Shown in pieces: positions 1 through 11,475 of a DNA stretch of 64,000 nt. The DNA comes from Gorsachius magnificus. Taxonomy: Eukaryota > Chordata > Aves > Pelecaniformes > Ardeidae. Made by a program: the position numbers and the translations under genes. The first letter of the stretch is position 1. Each line of letters starts with the position of its first letter. The notes under the pieces were generated by a model that worked only from the letters and a program-made list of their open reading frames with translations, did no database searches and was not told where the DNA came from. The DNA lies in contig CM067085.1 of the NCBI GenBank assembly GCA_034008185.1, forward strand, positions 74,698,275 to 74,762,274, in the 5' to 3' direction.

Positions 1-1300
1 CCAGGTTTGCTGGGGGGGAGGCTTGGCAGAGAGGCCTCACGTGCTGCCGGTCGCTGCTTCTCTTCTCCCCACCAGTGGGACCTGTGTTGGTGGGGGATTC
101 GTCTCCCCTTCATCTCTCCTTTCCTCACCAAAGGGCTGGGGACTGCAACCACGCTCGCAGGGGGAGCCGAGGCAGCCAGCATGAACGCACATCGGAGCAA
201 GGAACCCCTGATCCAGGGATGCCCTGTGGCCTTGGGGGACTCGCCGCTGCTGGGGGGCTCAAACGCCGTGCTTGAAGCCAGAGCTGAAGGCCGGGCTTGG
301 GAAGAAGAGCAGATGGGTGAGGGAGAGAGGAGAAGCATAAAATTGACGGATGTCATTTTGTGTTCCCTTGAACGCCATAAACTAAACCATATCTCAACCC
401 TTGCCCAGGGGATGGCAGCGATAGGCGGGGTGGCACGCTCCTTACAGCCCCAAAATGGAAACAGGGCAGGAGGGAAAGGGAAGGAGGGTTATGCCATCTC
501 CACACTGGCATGGGAGAGCTTCACAGCCTGTTGCCCCAACACGCCAGGGGCAAAGTCTCCATGCCCAAATGCCTCTTCTGACAGACCAACAAACCCATTC
601 CCCAGAGCAGCAGGTTTCTCAATCAAGTGAGAGCTAACGAGGCCTCAAACCCCATCACCCAACCTCCCTTCTGCAGGACCCTGCTTTGTAAGAAGGGCCC
701 CATGCCTCGGGCCCATATGGGCAGCAAAGATGCATAGCCACGTGCCACGGAAAGGCACCGCATCCAACTTCTAAGCAAGAATCGAAGGCCGAGCAGGGCC
801 CCTGCTTCTCTGCAAGAGGAGGTTCTCCAACAGGCACCCTCCGCCCCGGGATAGCAGGCACTGTCAGGGAGCTAAAAAACAGTTTCTGGGTACGGCGAGA
901 TGAATTAACTTGACACCATCTGGTCACAGTTTTTCATTTCTGACAATATTTAAAACTTAATTTGAGGGCAAGCAGTGATAAATAGGGCTCAGATCTCACC
1001 TAGCTTCGGTAACCTCTTGACCTAGCTGTATCAAGTCATTTGTCTGAGGCTGTAGATCCCGATATTTTATTGCTACGTCTAATCTAAATAGACGGCTGGA
1101 CACTGGCCTTATTGCACCCTGGTAGTCCTGGATTGATCCTGCTGAAGCAAGGGGGGAGCAGTGACATCTGTACCTTTCTTTCAGCAAACACATGATGAAA
1201 GTTGATCGTGTTCAAGCGCGTTCTCCCAGCTGGTATCCATAACAGACGATAGCCACGAAGCACCAGTGTTCCCAAGCATCTAATGGCGGGGCTGGGAGGG
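1..1300. other. Intergenic or intronic DNA, no supported gene
   Basis: Mixed-composition sequence without recognisable repeats. A 207-codon open frame on the plus strand near the start has no domain, no plausible signal or membrane segment and a proline/glycine/serine-rich composition expected from GC-rich non-coding DNA, so I do not call it a gene. The last third becomes more AT-rich. Confidence 0.5.
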
Positions 1301-2080
1301 GCATTTATTATTACTGTTACAATCATTTATTTTAAAATCTGACTTAGTTTTAATCTTTCTTTTCACTCTAAACACCGCTCCTGATTGCTCTAGCACGTGT
1401 ATATACGTCTATGCACATATGTGCATGTAAAGGTGCTTAAGTCTCTATATAAATAAATAATCCCTTTAGACAGAAACAGCGTGACAGCAAAAGCTTTCAG
1501 ATGAAAACACGGTGTGAAAATGTCGCATGTCTCTTCTCTTTACATTCTACGGCAAATGCAAAGGAAATTTATTGCTTCAAATACGTGCAATCATTTTTAT
1601 CTGATTACCTGTAGATGCTCTATGTGGCTCTGTGCAAGAGACAGAATATTCTCCATCTCCTGCAGAGATCCCAGTTTATTACAAGCCTGCTTCCATTCTT
1701 TCACATGTCTTTATGAATTTGAAGGAGCTGCTTAGAATTTGTCACTTATTTTTAACAATATAATTTTCTTTGGAGGGAACATCCTTGCTAAGCTTGACAT
1801 GTGATATTTAATCACATATTGACCACTCAGTATTACTTTAATGCTTCCTGTCAGCTCCAGTACAGCAGGCAGAGTTCAAGCAACACATTTGCCTGGAGTT
1901 CAGGATTCATTTAAATCAAATTTGTCAGCTTTCAATTTTTTTAAATGTAATATTTTATTTTTTATTAAACGCAAGTTAATAATGCCTTGTCAGGCCAAGG
2001 GCATCTTTTAATGTGAACATCTCAGATGTTAAGTGAGATTGGAGCCGTAACGCGTGGCTGAGAGAGTCACATAACCAACT
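1300..2080. promoter_or_regulatory. AT-rich block, possible conserved non-coding element
   Basis: AT-rich, repeat-poor sequence with many ATTTA/TAAAT and TAATTT words and no long open frame. It resembles the other candidate CNEs but has fewer clear homeodomain TAATTA cores, so this is a weak call made on composition alone. Confidence 0.2.
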
Positions 2081-3490
2081 TAACACCAGTGTCTCAACCC
2101 AACATGAACGCGTGCCGGCCTTGTGTTCGGTGGTCTCAGGGAGCCTTTTTCCTGTATAGAACACACCCCCACACAAACACGGACAGATCCTTTCGAAAGC
2201 GCGTGCTCCTGGCCGTGGGAGCCGACGGCACTTGCGTACATCGCTCGCACATTTCCACGAGCTCTTTTTCCCCTTCATAAGGCAACTTACTCAACTGGTG
2301 ACAGAATGGCCTGGGTTATTAACGCTGTCTGTTCTCCGCTTCATCTTTAATTTTCCATGATGCTATCTATAGTGACTTGATTTTCTCTTTTTTTCCCTGA
2401 CTATATTTATGCACACAAGAGTACATACACGAAGACAGCTTTTCCACGCTCACACTGCAGGCCCTGTGAGCATGTGCCTACCTAAACACGTGCAACTGTG
2501 TGCATATCTGGGCCCATTTAATATTAGACACATGCATGCACATGTGTATATAAAACATTTGTGCATTGTGAGCGTGTGGAAGAGTTAATCTCTGCGTGCT
2601 ATGCACAATACGGTACGCAGCCACAACTGACAGGCGATGCGCTGCAATATTTATCCTTACTCGAGCAAAGAGTTATCCCTCTTCTCATTCACAAAGACAA
2701 ATGTCGTAGCAACGAGCAGCCGCTGCACGTTAGAGGGTAGGAGATGGATGGAGACTGATCTAGCCTTCGAAATGTGTCGTAAACTACAGCACTGCAAAGG
2801 AACGTAGCGCCACCGAGGGTGATGAAGCGCTGCATCTTTACCAAGTGTTCCCCAGCAGCGGGACAAACCCAGGACCCGGGTCCCCACGCCGTGGCTGCGG
2901 GCTCTGGAAGCCATTTGGCAGCTCTGCCGTGCTGGGGATGGCTAATGGCACATAATGTCTTGCACCTCCTAAATCACCAGCTCCGAAGGGGCGCAGGTCA
3001 GCGGTGGCAGAGCCGTCCCTATCTGACAGCTGTGCCGGGGTGGTGGCGCCGAGGCGGTGGCCTGCCTGGCCCCGGTGCACAGGTGTCCCCGTCACCAGCT
3101 ACCCATGCGACTGACACTAATTGGCACCCTTGTCAGCAGGCTCAGCAGAGAGGCCAAGGACCGATGGGTGTGGAGATGCACATGCTCTCCTCGCCCAAGC
3201 GCCAGCTTCCCGGCTCAAGGCTGGAGCCCCTTACCCCGTGCGGCCGCCCGCACCCTGCATCCCAGGAAATCTGTGCTCCGGCGCTTCCCACGACCACTAA
3301 CATGGCTACGGCACAGGGCAATAACAGCAAAGGGCAGGACGGAGAGGCACAGAGGTTAAGCAATGTTTTCCAGTGACATGTCTGAGGGGACGATGTATCG
3401 CTGCTGTGGGAAGAGATGGCAAGGCTGTTGGGAGGGTCAGCACCAGGGAAGAGGGAGGTTTTGAGCTGAAAGCACCCAAGAGAACATTGC
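2080..3490. other. Intergenic or intronic DNA, includes degenerate CA/TG-rich stretch
   Basis: Around 2400-2600 there is an alternating purine-pyrimidine-rich stretch (repeated CACATGCATGCACATG-like words), probably a decayed dinucleotide repeat. From about 2820 the sequence turns GC-rich with overlapping open frames on both strands, as expected from composition. No domain is recognisable. Confidence 0.4.
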
Positions 3491-3493
3491 AAG

Positions 3494-3533
3494 GCAGACC
3501 CGGGCACCCAAAAGCAGACTCAGGCACCCAAAG
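3494..3533. repeat. 20-bp tandem repeat, left part of split array
   Basis: Two adjacent 20-bp units (3494-3513 and 3514-3533) share the core GCAGACYCRGGCACCCAAA. One further complete unit (4381-4400) and half a unit (4401-4410) lie directly on the other side of the CR1 copy. The unit next to the CR1 on the left differs from the one on the right at one position of 20. Confidence 0.75.
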
Positions 3534-4380
3534 GGTGAGAGAGACCTCCAGAGAGACCTGGACAGGCTGGAGAGGTGGGCCTGTGTGAACATCATGAGGT
3601 TCAACAAGGCCAAGTGCAAGGTCCTGCACCTGGGTCGGTGTAACCCCCAGTATCAGTACAGTCTGGAGGAAGAAAGGATCGAGAGCAGCCCTGCCGAGAG
3701 GGACTTGGGGGTGCTGGTGGATGAAAAGCTGGACATGAGCCAGCAATGTGCGCTGGCAGCCCAGAAGGCCAACCGTACCCTGGGCTGCATCAGGAGAAGC
3801 GTGGCCAGCATCGAGGGAGGGGATTCTGCCCCTCTGCTCTGCTCTGGTGAGACCTCACCCGGAGCCCTGCATCCAGCTCTGGAGCCCTCAGCACAAGAAG
3901 GACATGGAGCTGTTGGAGCAGGTCCAGAGGAGGCCACAAAAATGATCCGAGGGCTGGAGCCCCTCTCCTATGAGGACAGGCTGAGAGAGTTGGGCTTGTT
4001 CAGCCTGGAGAAGAGAAGGCTGCGGGGAGACCTGATTGCGGCCTTTCAGTACCTAAAGGGGGCCTGTAGGAAAGATGGGGAAAATCTTTTTAGCAGGGAC
4101 AGCTGTGACAGGACAAGGGGTAATGGTTTTAAACTAAACCGGGGTAGATTTAGACTGGATCTAAGGAAGAAATTCTTTACAATGAGGGTGGTAAAACACT
4201 GGAACGGGTTGCCCAGAGAGGTGATGGAGGCCCCATCCCTGGAAACATTCAAGACCAGGTTGGATGGGGCTCTGAGCAACCTGATCTAGTTAGCAGTGTC
4301 CCTGCTCACTGTGGGGTGGTTGGACTAGATGACTTCTAGGGGTCCCTTCCAACCCAAAACATTCTATGATTCTATGAAAG
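3534..4380 (+). mobile_element. CR1 LINE, 5'-truncated, decayed ORF2 C-terminus plus 3' UTR
   Basis: About 850 bp of a chicken-repeat-1 non-LTR retrotransposon in sense orientation. Translation gives the part of CR1 ORF2 downstream of the reverse-transcriptase catalytic core, recognisable by [12 protein letters not shown] (from 3603), [51 protein letters not shown] and [16 protein letters not shown]. The frame is broken: sense shifts to another frame near 3820 and returns near 3945, so this copy cannot encode an intact product. The catalytic FxDD region and the endonuclease are absent, the usual result of 5' truncation. It ends with the 3' tail ATTCTATGATTCTATGA at 4361-4377. A 20-bp near-identical sequence sits on each side (3514-3533 and 4381-4400), either a target-site duplication or units of an older tandem array. 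Confidence 0.95.
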
Positions 4381-4410
4381 GCAGACCCAGGCACCCAAAG
4401 GCAGATCCAG
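4381..4410. repeat. 20-bp tandem repeat, right part of split array
   Basis: One complete 20-bp unit (4381-4400) and a ten-base partial unit, in register with the two units that end at 3533 before the CR1 insertion. Confidence 0.7.
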
Positions 4411-4740
4411 AGCCCTTTGCGGGGTGAGGATGCAGCAGCACCTCTTACCACATAGCTCAGCCGCATCCAGAGAAAACACTGCCCACCATGCCTTTCCACG
4501 GAGAGGGGAAAAAAAAACCCCCACCTCTAGAAGACTTTTGTGCATTTATTGGGTGCTGTTCCCTCTGGAGATCAGTATGATATTTTTTTAAGGGAGACAT
4601 TGCAACTGTATTTCCAGGCCTTGCTTGCGTCTCCTCGCCCTACGTCCTGCAGCACTAGAGTGGTGCTTCCCACCGCCGAATGCCACCCAGCTCCTGCCCC
4701 ACTCCTTGGCCCTGGATTTATCTCCGTGCAATGCAATTAG
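4410..4740. other. Spacer without recognised feature
   Basis: GC-moderate sequence with a short A-run near 4510 and no domain-bearing frame. Confidence 0.4.
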
Positions 4741-5400
4741 AGCTAACGTGGTTACATCATCATAAAACCGGTGTAACAGAAAATCAGCCCAAAGAGGTTC
4801 CCATCCATTTACATGTTCATTCAGACTGTCCAGGCGTAATAAGGCTGTCCAGATTCTAATGATCAAAAATGCACAGAGTTGGCAATAAGGCATATATATT
4901 AATTATAACCCTGCAGTTCAAACATGAGCTAGTTTACATAAGAGTAATTAGAATCACAATTGACCTTTTGTAGAAACTAAGGCTATGCTTAATTCTAGCC
5001 ACCAGCATTCAAAACATTTATTTAAATGGTATTCCTACTTCCTAACTCATACAATTATATCATTTTTTGAAAATCATTTTACGGCAAGCTGAAAACGTGT
5101 CCTGTGCGGTCGAGGATGAGAAAGCTCTGTTCTTTATACCAACACACTCAAATGCACAGGAAAATGGTCTAATATGCAAAAGAGGAGTAAAAAAAATAAA
5201 AATATATTTTTAAAGGTACATGAATTGCCACCAGGAATGCAGTTATATTTGCCCTTTACCTAAGAATGACCAAATATCATCCCATCATGTGAGACTCCCA
5301 CCTATTTACTTCTCTCTTCGTCTGTACTATTTATTATTTCTTGTATCAGTCAGAGAAATCCCTTTCTTTAATGAAGAACGCATACTTAAAGCCGTGTGGC
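4740..5400. promoter_or_regulatory. Candidate conserved non-coding element, AT-rich
   Basis: AT-rich and repeat-free, with several homeodomain-type cores, for example ATTAATTATAA near 4898, AGTAATTAGAATC near 4944 and TCTAATGATC near 4855. Stops are frequent in all frames. It resembles developmental enhancer sequence in composition and motif density; conservation itself cannot be seen from one genome. Confidence 0.35.
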
Positions 5401-5860
5401 ATCGCTGCTTTCCATGATTCCTGGCACCCTGGCCTGGAGCTGCCTCCCCAGCACCTGGCAAGGCAGCGCCAGCCTTGGGCGCCAGGGAAAGGCAACAAAA
5501 GCATCAGGCAAAGGGGAAAATGTCCCTTTTTTTCTTTTTTTAGCTGTCTTCAAAGTCCATGGGTTATTTTGCAAGTCCTTCTCCTGTGCCAGGATATCCG
5601 GCAAGAAAATAGTGGGGATTTTGAGGGGAGGGTTTGGAGGGGTCCGTCGGCAGGCAGGAATGTTTCGCATGAGCGGGGACAGCTGGGGCAAGCCCACCAT
5701 TTGCAGACGTGCCTGTGGTTATGCTTTCAATAGGTGGCACTTATGAATAATAATATGCATAATCTATCTTGCGCCCAGGCAGGAGAGAAAACATAAGTGG
5801 ACAAGCCTGAAGGCATGGCCGTCTATTAAAGGTTGCTTGGGAATTCTCTGCAGAGTTAGG
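5400..5860. other. Spacer, GC-moderate, no supported gene
   Basis: Overlapping open frames of 104-130 codons on both strands contain no recognisable domain and run through a T-rich stretch at about 5525-5540. I see no gene here. Confidence 0.4.
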
Positions 5861-6080
5861 GTAAAACTGTGCTGCTAAACATGGCTGGGGGATTTGCATG
5901 TTTAAGAAAACAGGACTAATTGAAAATCCCTCTCTTCTGGATGAGCGATTTACATTTCTTACAGCTCAAATTACAGAGGGCGAAATACAGTTTTGCCCTT
6001 TTGTTGTGCATTTGATTGCGAGCTTTCATTGCTAACTTTCCTTTTCATTAAAGAGCTGCAGCACAGACCGTCAGAAAAAG
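5860..6080. promoter_or_regulatory. Candidate CNE with perfect POU octamer
   Basis: AT-rich block with a perfect octamer ATTTGCAT at 5892-5899 (known binding site of POU-family factors), followed by ACTAATTGAAAA and other homeodomain-like cores. No repeat similarity and no open frame of note. Confidence 0.4.
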
Positions 6081-7690
6081 CCCAAATCCCCAGGCCATGC
6101 TACGCACCTGAAGCCTAAACCCCGCAGAAATACACAGCCCTGCTTTGTTCTGTGGCCGTTTGGTGACACCTTGAATTAAGTACCCAGGGCTCAGGATCTT
6201 AGTAATTAAATACAAAACCAATTAGGAAATTGCAAAAAAAAAAAACACACCCACAAAAAAACCAACGCCCAAACCAAAAAAACCCCAACCTGCTCTCTCC
6301 CACCTATCATTGCAAATGTAATCCAGGTCTATTCCCTCACCAGCCGTGAGGACAGTCTATCATAAGGGAAAGACATATTTGATTTTAAAGTAGCCCAAGA
6401 AATAACGAGGTAAGCATCTTGGGCTTTTCCCAGAGAAATACGCATCAGACTCGCCCTTATTTTCTAGCTGTTTATACAACACCCTAGCTGCTTTCTTTTA
6501 AAAGGAAGAAAAATTGGCATTATTTAAAAAGACTAAGTATGGGTTTCACACGGGTGAATCCACATTCTTTGAGCTGCTAACCAGGGAGCAGCCACTGCCC
6601 AGATCCCCAGGGTACTCCCATTCCCTGGGGACCATAAGAACCGACCTCCGCTGCCGGGGAGGAAACCCAGCCATGGAAACAGTTCCCACCAGCTCAGAAA
6701 CCAGCCTGGTGCAGAGCCAAGGAAGGAGGCTCCGAAACACCAGCATTTACTTGCAAGCCAGGGGGAGAGGAGCGAAAGAGGAGGAGCTCTTCCACAAGAC
6801 ATCAACGTGCCTTCAGCAGAAGAAGGTCTATAGCTGGGGACACCACAAACACGATGCTCGTTAGAAATGAGACGCCAAGAATACTTACAACAGTAAGAGA
6901 TTTCTAGATGCTGATGGCTAACTCCAGCAGTGACAGCAGCCTCAGAGAGCAATCAGGACCCAAGTCACCACCAGGGCAAGAGACCCACACTCACCACTTA
7001 TCTACCATGCCTCAGACAACCCAGCTGTAGAAGATGAAGATTATCAGAGTGCTGATATTTTGATTGCAAATGGCTGCATGAGGAGCAGAAAACCTCCTTG
7101 CCTTAGGATCAGTAATAGGTGCATGGGCTTGGGGGAATTTAACACTGCAAATCGCAGCTGGCGGTTTTGTAAGTCCATGTGCACAAAAGGCAGAGCACGA
7201 CAAGAACTGGAGAAAGCAACACTCAGGGATACAGCATCAAACATTTCAACTTAAGCACTGCTGTTGGCCAAGCAAAAGAAAAAAAAATCTATAGACATAG
7301 GAAGAAAACACATCTCCAGGTCTTGATAAAGCTACGGGAGGTTATTTGGAGGATGAATTCCCCGGGGCAGTTAAAAGTGGTCTGCTGAAATGTATTCCTT
7401 CTGGGGAGTTAGCACAGCAAGCCCTCCAAAGATGCCGTGGCAGATGAGCTGCCAGCCCGGGGTTTTCCCACACTCTACCTGTGGGTGTTCCAGGAAAGCA
7501 AAATTAAGTGCTGGGAAGGAGAAGGGGGAATGCAAGAGGAATCCAGCATCAGGCTTTCAGCCGGCTTTGCCGCCGCTAATAGTCTCTGTACATGTGAACT
7601 GGGTGTAAAGCGTTCCCACATCAGAGCTGTAGCTGTGCATAGGTGTAAATTACTACACAAGGTTCAAGGCAGTGCTCAGCCATGCCCAAG
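6080..7690. other. Intergenic or intronic DNA, A-rich runs, no supported gene
   Basis: Contains an A- and C-rich low-complexity stretch at about 6232-6290 (AAAAAAACACACCC-type) and GC-moderate sequence with overlapping short frames on both strands. Nothing with a recognisable product. Confidence 0.4.
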
Positions 7691-7860
7691 CTGCCTAATT
7701 AGCAGTTGTTAGTGTGGCGGAGCTATAAAGTGCTAATATTCAAATGTTATGACTGTGCTGCCTCTTGCCAAAATCCATAAAGTGTTTGGAAGCTGGCTGG
7801 TGTTACCAGCTAAACTCTTTCTTCCCTCGCAAGCCGAGGATCAAAGGCAGCCGTGCTAAT
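7690..7860. promoter_or_regulatory. Possible short CNE
   Basis: Short AT-richer patch with CCTAATTAGC, GCTAATATTCAAATG and GTGCTAATTAACC cores bracketed by GC-rich DNA. Weak call from motif density only. Confidence 0.22.
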
Positions 7861-9600
7861 TAACCCCTCTTTTTAGTGCATCCGTGGTGAAAATATAACG
7901 CTGCACCGCAGCAGCACCCAGCCCCGGCAAAGCCCCGGCAGGAGATGCCACGGGGCTGTGATAGCAGGTCGCTTGCTTTCGGTCTCGGGCAAGGCAGCCC
8001 CCTAATTTGGGAGCTGCTGTTCTGGGTGGTGAAGACAAAAAATCACGTGGGTTTTTTTTGTAGGACTGTTATTTTAAAACTAAGCCCTTCGACTCACGCA
8101 GCCAGCCTCTAAAACAAGGCCTACAGGACTGGAGAAAAGCACTCATGTAACAGATAGTACTTGACATTGCCCATGGCTAAATATGGGGAACAAGATGTTC
8201 TCTGTGGCCATACCAGGCTTCCTCAGTCATATATGCTTTAATCTAAGCCCCGCTACGGGGAGAGATCCCCAGCCCCGTTCTCCCTTCTGAGCAAGAACGG
8301 TAGGGCAAGCAAAATGTGTGCCCACTGAAGCATGGCCAACGCGACACCACGGCTTGGCTCTGCGCAGATCAACCCAGTCAGGCAGGAGCATGCCCTTGGT
8401 GCAGTTAATTTTGGAGTTATTTTCTACGGTTAGCATCAAAGACGTTTTCTACCCCTGCATGCTGTTTACGACATGGCAGCCCATACCTGACCCCCTTTCC
8501 CCCCTGCCCACCGTTACGCTCATCCCCCAAATCCCCTGGAAAGCTCTGCGTCATGCCCAGCTCGCACAGCCCGTGGTGCGGAGCTGCCGTGGCCACCTTT
8601 GGGAGGAGATGGCCACAGGCAAGGGGCTGCTCAGGGACCCTCGCCAAGGGTCTGTCTCCCCGAAGGATGGGGGTCCCAGGCACCCAAGCCGTGGTAGGTG
8701 AATCCATAGGGATTCGGTCCAACCTCCCTGCGCTGATGTCGGCACCCGAAAGCCCTGAGCTCTCAGCCCCCTGCAGCTCTGCGGAAGAGGTCGGCCGCAC
8801 GCTCCCTGCTTTGGGGATGGAAAGGGGAATGGCCAGAGGCAGCACACGGGGGCGAAGCAGCTCCATTTCTTCAACCTGTGGGACTGCACCACCTCCCTCT
8901 GCCAGCCAAACTTCTCAAGAGAGGAGATCCTCATTTCATATCACCTTCACAACGCTTTTCAAGTATCGCGTAAATCCCCAAAGGCTGATGCTCGAACGGC
9001 CTACAATTAGTGGACTAACAGACCTGGGTTTGCCAGCACAGCTTGATCCGAGTCCACCAAAAAATGAGAAGCCCCACTGAACCCAGGCTTTGGCTTCATG
9101 TGAGGATGGGTCAAGGCCGTGGTGGGGAGAAGGGCTTTTCTCGCCCAGCACAGCCCTCCAGCCACGGCAGGCACGGACGTGGGGAAAGCTGGATGGGGCT
9201 AGAAACCCCACGTCACTCTTTGAAAATGTATCCCATTAAACAAGTGACTTTTCCCAGCATCCTACAGTTAAAAAAAAAAAAAATTTAAAAAAGTCTCATC
9301 AAAAGCAGCAGAGTCTCTCAGCAAGGCAGGCGTCGGCAGAGCTGGGCTCAATCACCCGGCGTGGGAGGGGAAGTCCCTGCGACTGGGAAGCGAATGGGCG
9401 GCTGCAGCACAGCATAAATTAATACGGCAGCTGCTGCTTTTGCAGGGAAATCAAACCCCAGCCCTTCCCTTTCACAAACAGAAACTTCACAGATGCACTA
9501 TAGGATATTCCATGACGAAGTATTTTGAATTTTCAACATGAAAAATATTCCCTAGCATTAGCCAGATTATTTGTTTCATAGGGAAGGGATTAACATTCCT
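7860..9600. other. GC-moderate intergenic or intronic DNA, no supported gene
   Basis: Open frames of up to 175 codons on both strands overlap one another and lack domains. A 13-base A-run lies at about 9270-9283. No repeat family recognised. Confidence 0.4.
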
Positions 9601-9789
9601 GGGGCTCAGAAAAGAGGCGCATGCCACTGAAGCAAGCAAATATGATTATTTCTTTGTTTTCACAGGTCCTCATGCAGGCAACCGCAGGTCTCGGAGATAC
9701 ACTTCAGGCCTGTGTCAAAGTACAGCGCTCCTTCATTAGCACTTCAAGGAGCTCCGAATCCAGGGAGGGGAAGGACTCCAGTCTCAGAG

Positions 9790-10040
9790 GCAGATTCTTC
9801 ACCAGTTTACACCATGAAAGTGTGGGGTTACTCCTGATTTATGCTGGCATGGCTGAAAGTAGCACCTGTTCCCTTGTATTTATTCATCTTTTCTGTAAAA
9901 GACTTAAAATTTAAAAAAAAAAAAAAAAAAAAGACAGATTATTGTCTCATTTATGCCAGTGTAACTCTGGAATAGCAAAACTGACTCTGGATAGTCGGAG
10001 TGGCTCGGGGAGCTGATCTGGCCCAGTGGCTTTATTTCTG
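9790..10040. repeat. Probable old amniote interspersed repeat
   Basis: The words GGGGTTACTCCTGATTTATG (9823-9842), TTTATGCCAGTGTAACTCTGG (within 9951-9971) and CTGATCTGGCCCAG (10013-10026) match a phrase family that I recall as widely dispersed in bird and turtle genomes (consensus resembling ACTCCTGATTTACACCAGTG and GATCTGGCCCAG). A 20-base A-run (9913-9932) interrupts it. I recognise the pattern from memory only and cannot name the Repbase family. Confidence 0.35.
9913..9932. repeat. A20 homopolymer
   Basis: Uninterrupted run of 20 adenines, without a recognisable retrogene or SINE body directly upstream. Confidence 0.95.
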
Positions 10041-10259
10041 GAGCTCTGCTCCACCTCCAAATTTTAAAAATGATACGTTCATGCTCGGAGGCAAACCTCA
10101 TTTTCCAGCTCAAACATTTTAAGCAATATTTTAGTAGGCTGTTTTATACTGCTGTACAGTCTCAATTTTAAGTATTATCAATAATGTATCCTTCCGTGTA
10201 ACCTCTTTAACACTCACAATAGAATAAAATAAAAAAAACACATCAACAAAAAAATTGTC

Positions 10260-11130
10260 TCTGCTCGGCAATGCTGTGTGAATGTTAAATTTCCCATTTC
10301 ACAATGCAGCCATCGCTATAAAACTCTGAGGGCGGATTAACGCTCTTCTGGTACTTCACTGTATCAGAACACGGATTTGCAGACAACAGCTGCAGCAAAT
10401 TCCCTTGACTGAGAAGAATTACAAGTATTATCACCTAGATCATTAAACTGGGTTCATAGATTGCAGAATGTCTTCAATCAATTCATCTAAGATAACTTGA
10501 AGCCAGCTGGACCCCCTCAGTGAGAACTTGACTTAATTGGCCAATAAGTGGCTGGAAAAGGTGCATGCGATTTGATAAAATTACAGACTGCAGAAGTGAT
10601 TACAGTTTGGAGAACCGCAGAGGGTAGCCTCCGGGTCAGCCCTTTTGGAGAGGGCTAAGTTAATGTCCACTATTAAGCGCTGCTGTGAAAAATGTTGGCC
10701 CACTTGGTGCTCAGATGTAAAGTGTATCCAGGTCATTCCTCAGCTGATGGAGGGAGAGATGTGCCCATTTATCACTGCTCTGGCCTCATTTCTGCCTTGG
10801 TAATAGTCATACACTAACAACTGCTGGCAGTTTCATGGGTTTCTGGGTACCCTTCATTTTATTGGCATAACTAAAATATTATCTGAGCAAAGCAATCCAT
10901 CTGCTAAAGAAAAACACTTTCCTTCAATTATGTCCCCCGAGCCTTTTCTTAAGAAAGGTTAAAGCACCGGGAAGTTGAAAAATATACATTAGTTTGTTTT
11001 TATTCTTTCCAATCTACGGCAAATATGCTCGCTTGTTACTGGGTAAGCGGTAGGTCTACATATTTACCACTGCAAAATGTTAGGGAATATGCCTAGCTTT
11101 AAGGAAAACAGTAAATTCACAACATTGGAT
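10260..11130. promoter_or_regulatory. Long candidate CNE cluster
   Basis: Nearly 900 bp of repeat-free, balanced-to-AT-rich sequence with almost no open frame of 60 codons on either strand. Motifs include ACTTAATTGGCCAATAAG near 10531 (homeodomain core beside a CCAAT box), CATTAAACTGGG and AGTTAATGTCC. The lack of low complexity, lack of frames and uniform texture are typical of deeply conserved enhancers. Confidence 0.42.
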
Positions 11131-11173
11131 TAGTGCTTAAGTACAAAACATTATTTAAACGCAATTGCCTATT

Positions 11174-11201
11174 CCCCCCCCCCCCCAAAAAAAAAAAAAA
11201 A
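11174..11201. repeat. Poly-C then poly-A run
   Basis: Thirteen cytosines followed directly by fifteen adenines; a likely sequencing- and length-variable site. Confidence 0.9.
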
Positions 11202-11344
11202 GATAGAAGAGATTGCATAAGCAATTCCTCCACGATTTTATATTTAATGACAGAATGGATCAGGTCATTTGCAGAAAAACAGTATTTTTTTAAAACGGAG
11301 CTACAAAGACTGCAAAGAAGCCATCGCCATTAGCCGATTGTGTT

Positions 11345-11475
11345 AAACATCATGGAAAAACAGAGCTTGATCCTGCCTGTGCTCAGCAGGCAGGGCTCCC
11401 ATTGACCTTGGCGGGGGGCTACCGCAGGCGGGCGCCTCCCGGGCATTAACCCTTTTGTCAGAACCCACCCCAAGG
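11345..11475. repeat. Possible old amniote interspersed repeat remnant
   Basis: The phrases GAGCTTGATCCTGCC (11362-11376) and GGGCTCCCATTGACCTTGG resemble an old dispersed amniote repeat (GGCTTGATCCTGC and CCCATTGACTTCAATGGG-like words). Strongly diverged; recognised from memory only. Confidence 0.25.

Noticed and set aside
7..630. 207-codon plus-strand open frame
   Set aside because: No domain, overlaps other open frames, composition-driven, no splice or promoter context. Not called as a gene.
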